Origin: Branchiostoma floridae
Taxonomy: Eukaryota; Chordata; Leptocardii; Amphioxiformes; Branchiostomatidae
Direction: 5' to 3'
DNA: 64,000 bases
NCBI RefSeq assembly: GCF_000003815.2
Contig: NC_049990.1
Location: forward strand, 4,824,251 to 4,888,250
Shown here: in pieces, positions 34,545 through 61,800 of the stretch
Position numbering within the stretch: position 1 is the first letter of the stretch
How the letters are laid out: every line of letters begins with the position of its first letter
Made by a program: the position numbers and the translations under genes
The notes under the pieces: generated by a model
The model's input: only the letters and a program-made list of their open reading frames with translations
What the model was told of the DNA's origin: nothing
The model's database searches: none

Positions 34545-36250
34545 CACATTGTTACTAGGATTTGATTAAATCAAATTTGTTTTGTTGTGGGTGTAATATG
34601 GCATCTGTCAACAATTATCAAGGCAACTGTAGTGCTGTTGTCCTCGTTTCTAATAGAAATTGCAGCTCCGAAACTCATATTAGACATATTCCTTTGATAT
34701 ATATTGCAAATTGGGGCGTATTGGTACTAGGATTTAATCAAATTGCTTCATTGTATGAATGAATGCTTCATTGTATGACATTGTGTTATATTAGTAAAAC
34801 ATAATGAAGTGCGTAGTTTTTAATTACACATTGTTGCCAAAGTGTCTAATGAGAATCACTAACAATATCTACAGTCGCAAAAGACCCATATTGAGCGTAT
34901 TTCATTGATATGTGTTTTAAATGAGGCCAATTGTTACTGGACTTTGAAGAATCCAAATTTGTTCAATAGTGATATTGTGACATTAGTCGACAATAGTCAT
35001 TGGCTAGGTTTGTGGCTGCATGTCAGTCCAGCCGACAGAATAAAATGAATTGAAACATATTGCCAATATATCAAAGGTTGGTACAAAATTGAAATTTCAT
35101 AGTTGTGGTGTACAACACATTAGTTGTGAGGTTTTCATCTGTAAATGATGCTTGTTTTGAATATTATGACGTCAATATTGGCAATACGTCATGAGTCACT
35201 GTTTTGAAAATGATGCTGAAACCAGAGAAACAGGTGGTACAATTTCCAGTATCACTCGTCTTAATGACACTTCATCTATAGACGCCAAATTATCTTTCTG
35301 TTGATAAGGGCGTACTAATTGGTATAGAGAATGGAACAAATGACCTTCCTTATTGTCCTTTGGAATTTTTGGAGGTTCTATCTCGATAGGGAAATTCTGT
35401 TTTAATAACCACCATAAAGCAACAACCAATTGCGTTTTGTAGATGGTTAAAGAAGCAACAAAGTTTCCCATTTATGCAAATCAAACATTTGGTCTTCATC
35501 ACTGTTTCGCTTGTAAATTTCAATCAATGTCTCCCCTTTGATACAACGCAGTCAATGTGGCATTTACCTGCCACAAATAGCCCTAAAAGATGTTGTCATT
35601 AGGATCAGAAAAGATTCATGGATATCAAAGAAAAATGATTGACCGTCAGTTACAAGTCTGACAATATGTGTCAAGCCTGTTAATATTGTCCATAGAACTA
35701 CGTTAGTAAATCCAGGTGACGCCACTGTGAACTCTCATATCGTTGATAACTGTTGACCAATATCATACCCATAAGCAAACAAATCTGGAGTCATCGAAGC
35801 CTATCAATAATGGGCCCCATTGTGCAATACATATCAAAGGTAGAGGCGTAATATGAGCGTAAATATTGTCCATAACTCTAATTTGTAAACTTGGGTGACG
35901 ACTTAAGCCTATTGTAAACTCTCACTCCCTCAATAACTGTTGACTAATATTACATCTGAAGTCATCAAAGCCTTGTATCTGTCAATAGAGGCCTCATTTT
36001 ACAATACAGATCAAATGAAGGTGCTTAATACAAGTGTTTAGCCTGTAAATGTTGTTGGTAGTATGAGTTAGTAACCAGGCAACCTCCCCTTTGCAAATAT
36101 TTACACCTTTATGAGTGTTGACTAATAACAAGGATCTTTACTGATATTAAATGCCACAGTTGACATGTACATTATCAAAGCTCTCATAGAAATTGGTCCT
36201 TATTAAGTGACATATGGCAATGACCTAGGTTTGATACGTTGCAAAAATTA
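34545..36250. repeat. Old, diverged tandem repeat, period about 170-210 bp
   Basis: ATTGTTACTAGGATTTGATT (34546), TTGGTACTAGGATTTAATCA (34718) and ATTGTTACTGGACTTTGAAG (34929) start similar units. Later units share TATTGTCCATA, ACTGTTGACYAATAT and GTCATCRAAGCC (about 35690, 35870, 36050). Divergence is high, so the array is old. Confidence 0.45.
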
Positions 36251-38235
36251 AATTAAAGGGTTAATGACCCACCCCAAGGTGTTATGGTGTCATAAAGCCT
36301 GGTCCTTTGCAATAACCACCAAATAAAACCAACGAGTGAGCAAAGCGAATGAGGTGGTTTTATGCGGTGGTCATTCACCCTTTGTGTCACTTCTATGATG
36401 CTACAGCATCATAACCAATATGAAATGGGGCCTTCTGATTGGTCAGTGCTGTCTAGCTACATTGTGATACAGTGTATTAATTACAATCCCTAGTAACATC
36501 TCTTTAGATAAGCATTTTCTTGAGGGTTTAAAGACTGTGAAATTTGATTGGATAGAGTTTGACTACTGCTAACAAGGATAATCATAAAAACAGCAAAACT
36601 TTGAGTTCAAAGAAAAACTGACCAAAGAGTTTATTATGCTCAATTCACCCTTTAGATATTCTGCAACAAGAAAGGCTGTGCTGTTCAAACTGTTTGGACC
36701 AAAAATACACAGCTATAGTGCTACAGATTTCTGGAAGAAAATACATCCAACATACATCATTACATGTACAAGTACACACTGCAATGTACCTATCTGTTAA
36801 AAGATTTTGGTTAACTATTGACAATCAAATTCTCTATTTCACAATACTGTATTTGGCATGGGTAGAAGAAAACCTCTACCATATGTATCTTTCTTTTTTT
36901 GCTTCAAGCTGACCCATGTGAATTTTGTAAGGAGTGCCATATATTAGGTTTCCAACCACAACTGTTACACATCAAAAGTCCTTACTATGTTCTCAAAAGG
37001 CCATCTTCTAACAGACCCTGATCTTCTAGTAAGGCCACATAGATCTAAGTACGTGTGTCACCATGTTGTTGGAAGCAACTCAGAACTTTTTCAAGAACTA
37101 CCTACCATTTATTGACTCATACTTGAACATTTTGGGAAAGTACAACTGGTGAGAGAGTGTGTGAGTGTTTACTCCTCTTCAAGTCATTAGGTCTTGTGAA
37201 AACCACATTACAAGGAACAGTACAGGGTGTGTCTGGTACAAGGACCCTAGCCTCTACCAGGTGCCGTGGTTCGGTAGAATCATTATCTGTAAGGAAACAT
37301 ACTCTTCTGGCCAACTAACTCCCCTAGCGTACTATAGACTCTATTTGCCCAATTTCTACAATTAGATCAGAGGCTACAAGGACCCCAAAACAGGGAAAAG
37401 GATAAAAGCTGAGTCCCTGAGAGCGAATGAGACAGAAAGTAAAAGAGTGGTCTTCAATATGACTTTTCAACACCAAGAATGGCACTGGAAAGTGCAGGAT
37501 AATTTTGTTGTCTCTCTCAATATCATTTTAATTTTTTTTGTTATTTTATCATAAAAACAGACAAGGACAAATAACCCAGGGCCTCCTTTCATTTGTTATC
37601 CTTTATATGACTTGGAAAATCTGCATTCCCATATATAAGGAGTAACGCCCATCCAAAATTACAGTACCTTGACTATTTCTTCTACCTAGTCAAAGAATTT
37701 AAAGATGACAAACATACTGACTTCTTTGCACATTTCTACTACCTTACACTCTCCACGCTTTTTTGCAAAATTTTATTTCACATGTTTCTTCAAAGTAGGC
37801 TTTTTAAATAGTATTTACTGACCCATTTTTCTGTCCTGTGTTCAAGGATTGTTATCCAACTTTTTTGTAAAAATAACGACTTTCGTTCTCTACTGTGGAC
37901 TTAGACTAAGTACGGCTAACATTACATTTCCAAACCGGGACCCCGCCGGGCTGTTTTTGGAAATGAAAAATAGAAATGTATATGTTAGATTATACACATT
38001 ATCTTCTTGCGTAGTTTTTGTGTCTTTATATCATACTTTTCGTTTCCGAAAGCTGCCGGGCCCAAGTTTGGAAATGTGACGTAGGCCTAAATCTTAGAAG
38101 TTTCATTATTCAACATATTCAACCTAAAGCCTGTTACGACAAGTACAGAGACACCCCTGCGAGGGCAACTTCTTAAGCTCTCAACATTGATCCAGGCAAG
38201 ACTAAAGAGGCACAACACATTGAGATAGTTCTGAG

Positions 38236-52696
<14,461 letters not shown>

Positions 52697-53244
52697 GATG
52701 GCTCTTCACACGAACTCGTGACCTGGCAATGACCCCGACAGGTGCGGTGAAAGTTCAAAGTTTAACATTTTGATACAGCTATCATAAATCTACAGTCTGT
52801 GAAGATTTTAGCCACAACATATCTTTGAATATTTTTAAAACCTTAAAGTATGTGACAAAATATTAATTTTGTCGATTATTCACTAAATTACAACAAGGAA
52901 AAAACAAAATGGCGGCGCCCATGACATCATTCTGACGGGGTTTCCATATCTTCGATGCAAGGGTCTCAGTATTTTGACATTGAGTCAATCGGCGATTATT
53001 GCCGTATTTTGGGCCTCTGTATCTTGGATTTTAAAAGACATCGTACCGAGTTTCTTGTATGTACATGTTCTAGCTACGCTGTCGGACCATTTGACAGGTA
53101 AGGGGACGTGTAGCCCGTTTTATGCATTCCTTACTGCGCACTTTGCATTGTAAACATTGGTTGCAGCAGCCATCTTGGACTTGAAGCGAGCCGGGTTTCT
53201 GTTGCATTTTTGGCGGCCTACAGACCGACGACTTTCTTCGTCTG
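52697..53244. promoter_or_regulatory. Probable bidirectional promoter of PCCA and USP9X, with USP9X first exon
   Basis: PCCA starts at 52696 on the minus strand and USP9X runs to the right. AAAATGGCGGCGCCC (52906-52920) followed by TGACATCAT, and GCCATCTTGG (53169-53178), match the YY1 consensus in both orientations. Candidate donors for a non-coding USP9X first exon are TCTG/GTAAGA at 53244 and TTGACAG/GTAAGG near 53098. No TATA box is seen. The exact start sites are not determinable from sequence alone. Confidence 0.55.
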
Positions 53245-56200
53245 GTAAGATGGCATCAAGTACATCTGCTAGAACTAGAGCTTTTCTACATTTGTGGAAG
53301 TAAATGCGTTCCTCTTTTCCCGTGGTGGGTTCATTTTCGCCATAACATAGCTCTAGGTGGCAGTATCGATCCCTCGTACTTTAATTTTTGTCGCAGAATG
53401 TTTCCTTCTCTGTCTGAAAATGTGTTACGCCCTTTTCCGTGATTCTTGAAAATCCCCACCCACCACATACGGCTGGGAGTGTATCAACCCCTATTTTTCA
53501 CTACTGTCAAAAAGGTAGCGATTTTTGGGTGCGGTATGGAAAATAATACAACTTGGAAGAAGGTCTGCTACATTCTTCCCTTTCCTGTGATGCAATCGCT
53601 CATATGATCATGACATGATGTTGGTTATATAATAAATCTTCTTCCATATCTGTCAAGTTAAGCTTACCATATGTTTGATATTCTACTCAAGCCATAGAAA
53701 ACGTCATCTTTTACAGAATGTCCAAAGGGAACACCAGTCTCAAATTCAATTATGACATGGATGTTGGTGCATTGCAATTATTAGTCTCTAGTCTTGCCAC
53801 TGTTGTGATCTTATCTTTTGCTAACCAACTTAACTTAAGCTTGGCTTCAGAAAAGCAGTCCAATAATGATATATCCCAGTCTTGCTTAGTTAGGGTGTAC
53901 CTTTTTTTCTAACAAAAAACTAGATGTTTCATGTGGAGAATCCATTTTGATGTTATGACACATAGACTGGCCCTGACTGGAAATACCCACCTGTATCTTA
54001 TTTGAAGGAAAAATGTTGAGAATGAAGAACATAGAATTAATCTTGTAATTTGGCAAGCAAGAGATACTAGATGGGTCTTAGGAATCACACACTGCTGAAA
54101 ACAAGTTATTTTGAATGAAGCTGAGCCCTGATAAATGAATGTGTTGATAACATCATATATCATATATAGCACGGTGTCACTGTCAGTATAATAATGTAGT
54201 TCAGTAGCACTGTCGTCATATGTCCCACTTCTGAAAATAGTTTCATCTAGTATGAGCCAGATCAGCGGGGTTGTTTCTACTAATTAAACTACGGCTACCT
54301 CACTAGTATGTGGCATGAATAACAATTTGAAGCATTCATGTTTTAGGTTTTGCCCAAATGGTTTTCATTCATCTGTGAAAGGGACGAGGGGGGTGGTGGT
54401 GGTAAAAGAAATCTGCCTTTCCACAAAGTTTTGGTCTGAAAAAGTGTAGGTTCATGCATTTGTAAGGTGAATCTATAAAGCAGTCTTTTATCTTAAGGCT
54501 TGATCTCTGATTTCTAAATTTGGTCACCAGGAAGTATTGCTTTCCTGAGACGTGGTAATACTTAGACCTTTGCCAAGGAGAATTTCTCCCATGCCACCAA
54601 CATGCCACTGTCAGTGTAAAGAAGTAGTATCCAGTACTAGTACTTGATTATGTGTCAGGGTCCTTGGCTCAGGGTTATTGCTGTGCAGTCCGCTTGTCTT
54701 TACTTTACAAATACATATACTCTGTAAAGTCAACAAGGAAACATGTCACTGAAGATTCATACCTTCCTTGGCACAAGAAGAAAGACCCCATTTCATGGAC
54801 TCTATATTCTATTCTAAGGATGCGTAACACAATCCTGCATTTCCTGTGTTTCAAGAATAGTTCATATGTTTTTGAGCTTTTGTCTGTGTCTTGAATGAAC
54901 GTTGACAGGTTCCTAAATTTCACCTCAGAGTCAGAGGATTTCTTGATGCATTGGAGCATTATTTACATCAGAATATGGGGCACACTGTAGGTATTTCACA
55001 AGTGCCCACAATTACTATGGTAATCCAGTAAGATAAAACAATTGACAGTTGTGATGCAAATGTACAGGACAAAGGAAGAAAATTGATCTGTTTGAAGATA
55101 AACATGAAGCAGTTGTGGCTGTTTTATTAATTATCGTTTTATCTAGTATGGGTGTCAAATGAACCATTGAAAAGAAGAAGAAAAAGAAGAAGTTTGTCTT
55201 TGAAATTTAGGGAATTTGACCCATTTTCAACCCTAGTTCCTTACCCCTACAATTTACAAAGAGACTCGTAAAGCTTTTGCGGATGGCATTTTAATTGCCC
55301 GTGCCCATCTTGTCTGACTCGTTGTCTCAGTCTAGGGGCCATACTTGATATGTTTCTTCATTTATGATTATGAATGCAGTACATGTAAGGTCCTCATTCT
55401 ACTTGACGTCCATTAGCTTAGGCTGTGATCTTAAGTTGCATCTTAGATTTGTTTAACTGTTGATTTCATATTCATAATTGGAATATAATGCAAAATATTG
55501 AAGTGTTGACTGAAAAGAGAACAAAACACCTATCTACCTGCCTTCCTAGGCCCTGTTTACACAAGGCAAAAAGAATGACTTGTCCTAAAAATGCCCTATG
55601 ATGTTCGATGTGCGTTGTCCTACTACAACTCCTAGGACTTTTTTGCCCGTGTAAAAACAAAAACGTTGTGGCGCGCCGCAGTGTGGCACCTCCAGTCATG
55701 GTTCAAAATTTCACCTAATTGTCATGGACAACAACATGTGAATTTTCTAATACACAAGTACATAATGTATTGATTTGCGACAGTTTTGATAGCTGCTTTC
55801 CAGAATATGTGCAACCATCCATGACAAGTGCTTCTGGAAAATTGAAATGTTGAGTCTGCCCCTAATCCTCATAGTCTAATGCTTATGTAGTATGTAATGC
55901 TGTATGCTGACGGAATATTATGTTGAGGCCATTTTAAGCTACGCCTACGGTACATATCATGTTCCTTTTATAGACTGACGTATGTTATGAATATACACAT
56001 ATTGTAATTAATTAGTCTGCGAGGATATGAGGGCATGTATGATGTAACATATTTTACATAAGCTGCATATAAACATGTTACATATGTTGCAAATTGCAGA
56101 CATAAAACATATACATGTGCGTGTCAGACAGATGTATTCTTGTGAGAGAGAGTTTATGAAATGAGCTGCAATGAAAGCATGTGTTCCTTTTATTTTATAT

Positions 56201-58738
56201 CCTAGATATTGAACATTAGGAACAAGGGTATTCTGTTTTCACATATATAAGAGCAAACCTTAATTAAGTAATAGCAGGGGTTATATACCTGAGGACTTAG
56301 CCTTTATTGCTGTTAGTAGCAGTGTTACTGTAGCCATAGCTTGATACTGAAAATGTTGAACTATTTGCCATGGTTTTAGTTTTTGTCTCTTCTGTAAAAT
56401 CATGACACAGTGAATATGTGTTTGTGTGTTATATTTGTTGTTTAAGTGCAAACATAAAAGCAGCAAAAACCTCCTATCCACTTTGCTGCAAAGTAAATCC
56501 ACATATTATAGATGAATTTACAACACTCCAGAATTGGGGCAATTGCGCTGAACAAAATTGTGGCCACTCGATTGTTACTTGATATGGTGACACCTGTTGA
56601 AATATAGATTATGTGTCATCCAATCACGAGGTTTGAAACAAATGCTGCTAGTGCTAATGCTAATAACCTGCCAGAACCTGAAAGTAAAACAGGAAATGAT
56701 GAATGTCTAAACATACATCACTACTCACTGGTCATGGTACTGTTCATTTATTAACCATAACTAGGCTTTTATATCACTGCTGATTTTCATCTCAACCCTT
56801 CAAGTATTAACAATTAAATATGGAGGATTACCAAGCAATTATAAAAGTACTTTCATTACTTGTGAGCAAATTGTATGAAGTTGTGTTATTTTTTTCGTCT
56901 GTATAGACTCTATCACAAAAATCTAATCAGCAATCTTTAACATGGAATGTTAAAAAATTCCCCATTGCATCTGCTAATTCTGCTTTGTTGCTATTCTGAC
57001 TGCAATTATAGAAAATACAGCATCCAATTCAAATATAGATCTACAGTAGCCATATATTTTGTGTAAATGTCTGCCTTTTCAATTGAATTCCAAGAATTTC
57101 TTGTGCATATTTGTTTAAACGCTGCAGACGGTTTTCTTAGGAAGTGACCTGCCATGTTGGATTTATGGGTACTGTGGTCGATGTTTTTCCTAGAATCATG
57201 GATATTCTATTAGACATGGGCATACTGTAGTCATTCAAGGGGAAAAAAAAAGCGTAGTATGTCTGAAGATTTTGCATGACACAGCAAATCCATGTTGCTG
57301 TGAATATTTGTTTCTTATGTATTACTACTGTAGTACAAAATTATTTTAAAGGTAAAATGATAACAGTACAAAATGCTACTATTTTTTCCTTACACAGAAA
57401 ATAAAACATTGAAAAATTAAACAAACTTACAGTACACCATTTCCTAGTATATTGTAATGTATTGGGCTTGTTTGTGAGCCATATTTGATATTCCGATATT
57501 CTTTTTAGAATATAACAGTTAACTGTGTGGAATCTTGGTAAGTGCTCTTTTTGTCAATTTGTTGATTTATCCATATCACGTTTTCCACCGGTGTTTGAAA
57601 ATATGACAAACTGGCCGTGCCAAATTGCCTGTACGTGTCACCATTGATAAACGCAGTAAGAAGATAATGCAGACAATTGCTTTTTGGATGATAACAGCTT
57701 TTGACTTGCAGATGATATTACTAACATTAATCATTATGTCCCAAAAAGAAGATCCATTTGTTTACGACTATTATGCTTTATCTTTTTTGTGCATGTTGGA
57801 TGGTTGTGGAAAATTGGTAGCTTTGACCTCTTGTCTGGAATGCCACATATCTAAGACATGTTATCTGGGGGCCATGGCTAGGGTAGGGGTCCTTGGGAGT
57901 GTGGCCCAGCGATAAGGGCCTGAAAAATTGATGATAAGGAACAGTAGCTAATGGAAAATCTAGTGAACACTCAGACTGAGACTAGACTGGTGGGAGTGCT
58001 ATCTCATGCTGGACTAGCCAGTTATAAAAAGGCTTTTAAGATTGGATACGCCTTTGCTTAAAAGTGTTCCCACAGATAACAATTGTAATTGCACAAATTG
58101 CTTTTTGTTAGATGGAAAATGGATACCATCTTAGCCTGAAGTATTTAGACTCCATGTTTGTTTTACAAGTAGCAGGTGCTGTAACCAGTGGTAGCTAATA
58201 AGGTGATGATATTTTCCCCACTAGTAAAAAGGATAAGTCTGGACTCTGGAATGTTGCCAGTGGTTATTACAAAGCACAATTTGCTGTTACCACTTTCTGA
58301 GCAGGAAAGGATGCCTTGCACTTATCATATACTTTTGGCATTTACTGCCTGGTCCTTGGGGAAAAATTTAGATTTTCTCCTGATCCAGACAGACAGTCTG
58401 GGTAGAGTGTTTCTTCAGAGTGATATAAGACCTACACATAGAACTTTTCCCTCTTAGAATGCATTTATAAATTTCTAAAATCTGATTTACAAAAATTACT
58501 TGGCATTTTCCTACCTTCAGTTTTTATTATTTTAGGCTATGTATGATTCATACTGATCCAGCCAGTGTTCAGAACAATAATTTTCCCTCTCTCCCTTAGG
58601 ATTTTATTTTAAACGGTGGAAAGGGGAGTGTTTTTGTTGTCTCTGTCCTTTTTGTCTTAAAGCCACGAGGAGATGCAATTTATAAAGATTCTATGGTGAA
58701 AAATGTTAACTTTTATTTGTTGTGTGTTCCCCATGCAG
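53245..58738 (+). other. First intron of USP9X (5.5 kb)
   Basis: Low-GC sequence with no recognisable coding region. Open frames here (for example 57625-57915) show no domain or conserved motif. Some YY1-like or microsatellite fragments occur. I see nothing else of note. Confidence 0.5.
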
Positions 58739-58875
58739 GTTGTAGGTGAGAATGTGCTGTGATGGTTGCCAGGTACAAGTACTTCTACACGACAAATTTT
58801 TAATCCCCTGCGACTCTTGGCTCCTCTGGAACGGTGGACGACCGTGTCAAAATTTGTCCGATCTCTGGAACTGAG

Positions 58876-61800
58876 ATGACTGTGGCCATGCGTGGCAGCC
58901 CCGCAGGCGGGGACAACCCCCAGGTAAACTGAACTTTCTCGTCGCTCCTTAAGCAACCAGTGAAAATTTTATTTGCCAATGACTTAATGAGCTGGCCTAA
59001 CGATTAAGTGATTTTGCTATGTTGGAAATTAGAAAGTTTTGGAAAATTTGAGAACTTTCATCTTAGCCTGGATTCCATACCCCAACCTCAAGATTATACC
59101 CCAACCTCAAGATATATCTTTCGTGTTGGGGTCTGGCAACATGGCTGTAGAAAGGTTCTCGAAGGCCCGTTGATCAGTGGGAGGAGAACCTAGGATTGAT
59201 GACCACTCTCACCACAGGTAGCCAGCTACAACACACCACAGTTGGTCAGCAGGCTATCACAGTAGCGAATCAGCTACGTTATGGATTCAAAAAGTACAGT
59301 TGGGGGTCTTTAACCAATCATGGCAGGGGTGTAATTACCTCCTGCTGATCCTGTGTTGTTCTATTGGTGGGGTTTTTTGCCCACTATAAGGTGCAAAATT
59401 GAGAAGAGTTCCTATCCCATCCGCCCAGACCCCTGCACGATAGATACTTGAGATCGGGCTGGGGTTTGGTAACCAGGCTACTTTCATCTTGGATTTTAGT
59501 TGTTCTTGATTATCTTGTTTTGTTATTATTGATTTTGTAATCTTCATAAAAACCTATCAATGTTAGAAAATACTAAATCAGTACTTTTGTGATGTAATAC
59601 ATTTTGTAGTTTCTAGTTTACTAGTCTATTTATTGTAGAAGAGATTGTATTTTTAGTTGTTCATCAATTTGTATATTCCCTTGTGTTTCTAGCAGGACTC
59701 ACCCCAGAATCCAGCCCCAGGGGGTACACCTGCCAACCCTCCCCAGCAACAACAACAACAACAACAAGCAGGGACTCCGACAGCACCCCCTGTAGAACCA
59801 CCCCCTGCACCTGAGGGGGAGGGGGGTGATGTGGCAACGGAGGGGGTAGAGGAGCTTCCTGAGGGGGTGGAGCCTGACTTCCCCAATGCGGAGCTTGCTA
59901 AGCTGGATGACATGATAAACCGACCACGCTGGGTGGTGCCTGTACTGCCCAAGGGGGAGCTGGAGGTTCTACTGGAGGCCTCCATAGAGCTGTGCAAGAA
60001 AAGTAAGAAATTGGTTCTTTTGTGTCCGTAACTTGTGACCCAGAAACCAAAGGTCCTAGGTTCACATCCTGTCATGCTACCAATATAAGGGGGAACTGGA
60101 GGTTTTTATAGAGGCCTCCATAGAGCTGTGCAAGAAAAGTAAGAAATCAGTTCTCAAGTATTGGGGTGGTGTGCCATAACTTGTGGCCCAGAAGGTTCAG
60201 GTCCTAGGTTCAAATCCTGTCATGTTAGCAATCTTGTGCTCTTGGGAAAGGCACTTTACATGACTTTACAGTTCACTTACTTTACTAATTTGTAATAATG
60301 TCTACTTGACTTTGGTTAGGAGGAGGCAAAAGGTGGTAAGAGGAGAGGGTTTGGCTCTTCCTTACAAAACTGTCCCCCTTTCACTTTCACTTTGTTTTAC
60401 CAGGAAAATACAATTTTTAAAAAGGCTATGGGGCTATCTTTACCTTTACCTTTACCTACCTACCCAGGAATCGAAATACTATTTTTTTGCTATATGCAAA
60501 ATTGCAAATTGGTAAAACTTTTATGTACAATTTGAAAAATTTACATGCAAAGTAAGACTAGGCGGCGACTGTGACGAGGATCGCTAGCTTGAATCGGTGA
60601 ATTTTGATTGCATCTAGTGAAGCAACCGGAGGAAGTTACCGACAAAAACAAGGACGGAAAAAGACAGACGTCCATATGTCGTTCTGTCTAAGAGTAGGGT
60701 GTTTAATTCCTGAGAGAATTTTTTTACGGCCGGGTATTTTCAACATGCAAGATTGCAAGTTCAGAATATTTTTACCTGCAAATCTCGAAAATTATGTGCA
60801 AATTGCAAGTTAAGTACGTGTATTTCGAACCCTGCTACCTAATGAAGAAAAAGCGTTTTTATTTAAGTCTTGTATATTCCTGTATAGTTAAGCACGCCCG
60901 ATTACATGTACTTTTCTCAATATTTGTACTGGGTTCTTTTAAACGCTTGAAGCTTTGGACTGAACTTTATATAACTTTTTATGACAGTTCTGGATTCCAA
61001 GAATTATGGACTGGTAGTATATGCTCTTTTTTATGCCAACAGTGAACTTCAATGAAGTAATTTTTGTTATTTACCAGAAATGATTCATATGTTAAGGAAG
61101 GTCATCTTATAAATGCTTGTAGGTATTAGTGGCACAAGGTTGCCACGTACTACTCAAGTGGTTTATTTCTGAGTTGTCTGATAAAGATTGTTTACGTTGA
61201 ATGACATCAGCTTTAGCACAGCTCTGTTTTTAAGTTCCTTTATCTCACATTCCAGGCCTGGACACGCGGAGCGAAGCTTGTCAGCGATTCTTCCGCGACG
61301 GTCTCACCATTTCCTTCACCAAAATCCTGACAGACGACGCTGTTAGCGGCTGGAAATTCGAGATCCATGTAAGTCATAACATTCTTTAGTTCAGATTACA
61401 ATATTATAGTATAACTTTAAACTGCAACGTTTAATCTCGTAAGACGGGGAACAAACCGGATAGTGAGTGAGCGAGTGAAACTGCCTCTAGTAATGGTGTA
61501 GGACACTGGCTCTTTTCTTCAAGCTGTTTCATACAAGTGGTACATGTATCCTTACTCTAATCTGTAAGTGTGGCAGGTTCTTTAATGCACTTGAGGTGTA
61601 GCTATTTTCAAATGTCCATCTTAAGTTTAAGTCTCTTCTAACGTTTAACCTATGTTGCATTCTAATGTTTCTCCATATTGTAGCACAGAGGAGTACTCTT
61701 TTTCTTTATTTATATATAGATGGCTGCTTGTATAGTACAATTTTTACACAAGGCAGAATTTATAACCATTGTGTTACTATGCTCTTCCACAGAGATGTAT

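Larger units (their letters stand above)
33337..38235. other. Intergenic region between the sushi/FN1 gene and PCCA
   Basis: No coding gene is recognised in 4.9 kb. It contains a fold-back element at 34083-34197, a degenerate tandem repeat at about 34545-36250, a MITE-like inverted pair near 36265-36410 (ATAACCACCAAATAAAACCA against TGGTTTTATGCGGTGGTCAT), and the PCCA 3' UTR at its right end (length unknown; a minus-strand AATAAA lies at about 37773). Confidence 0.5.

Noticed and set aside
57625-57915. 96-codon frame in USP9X intron 1
   Set aside because: Hydrophobic and Cys-containing, but no conserved motif, no splice sites and AT-rich composition like the intron.
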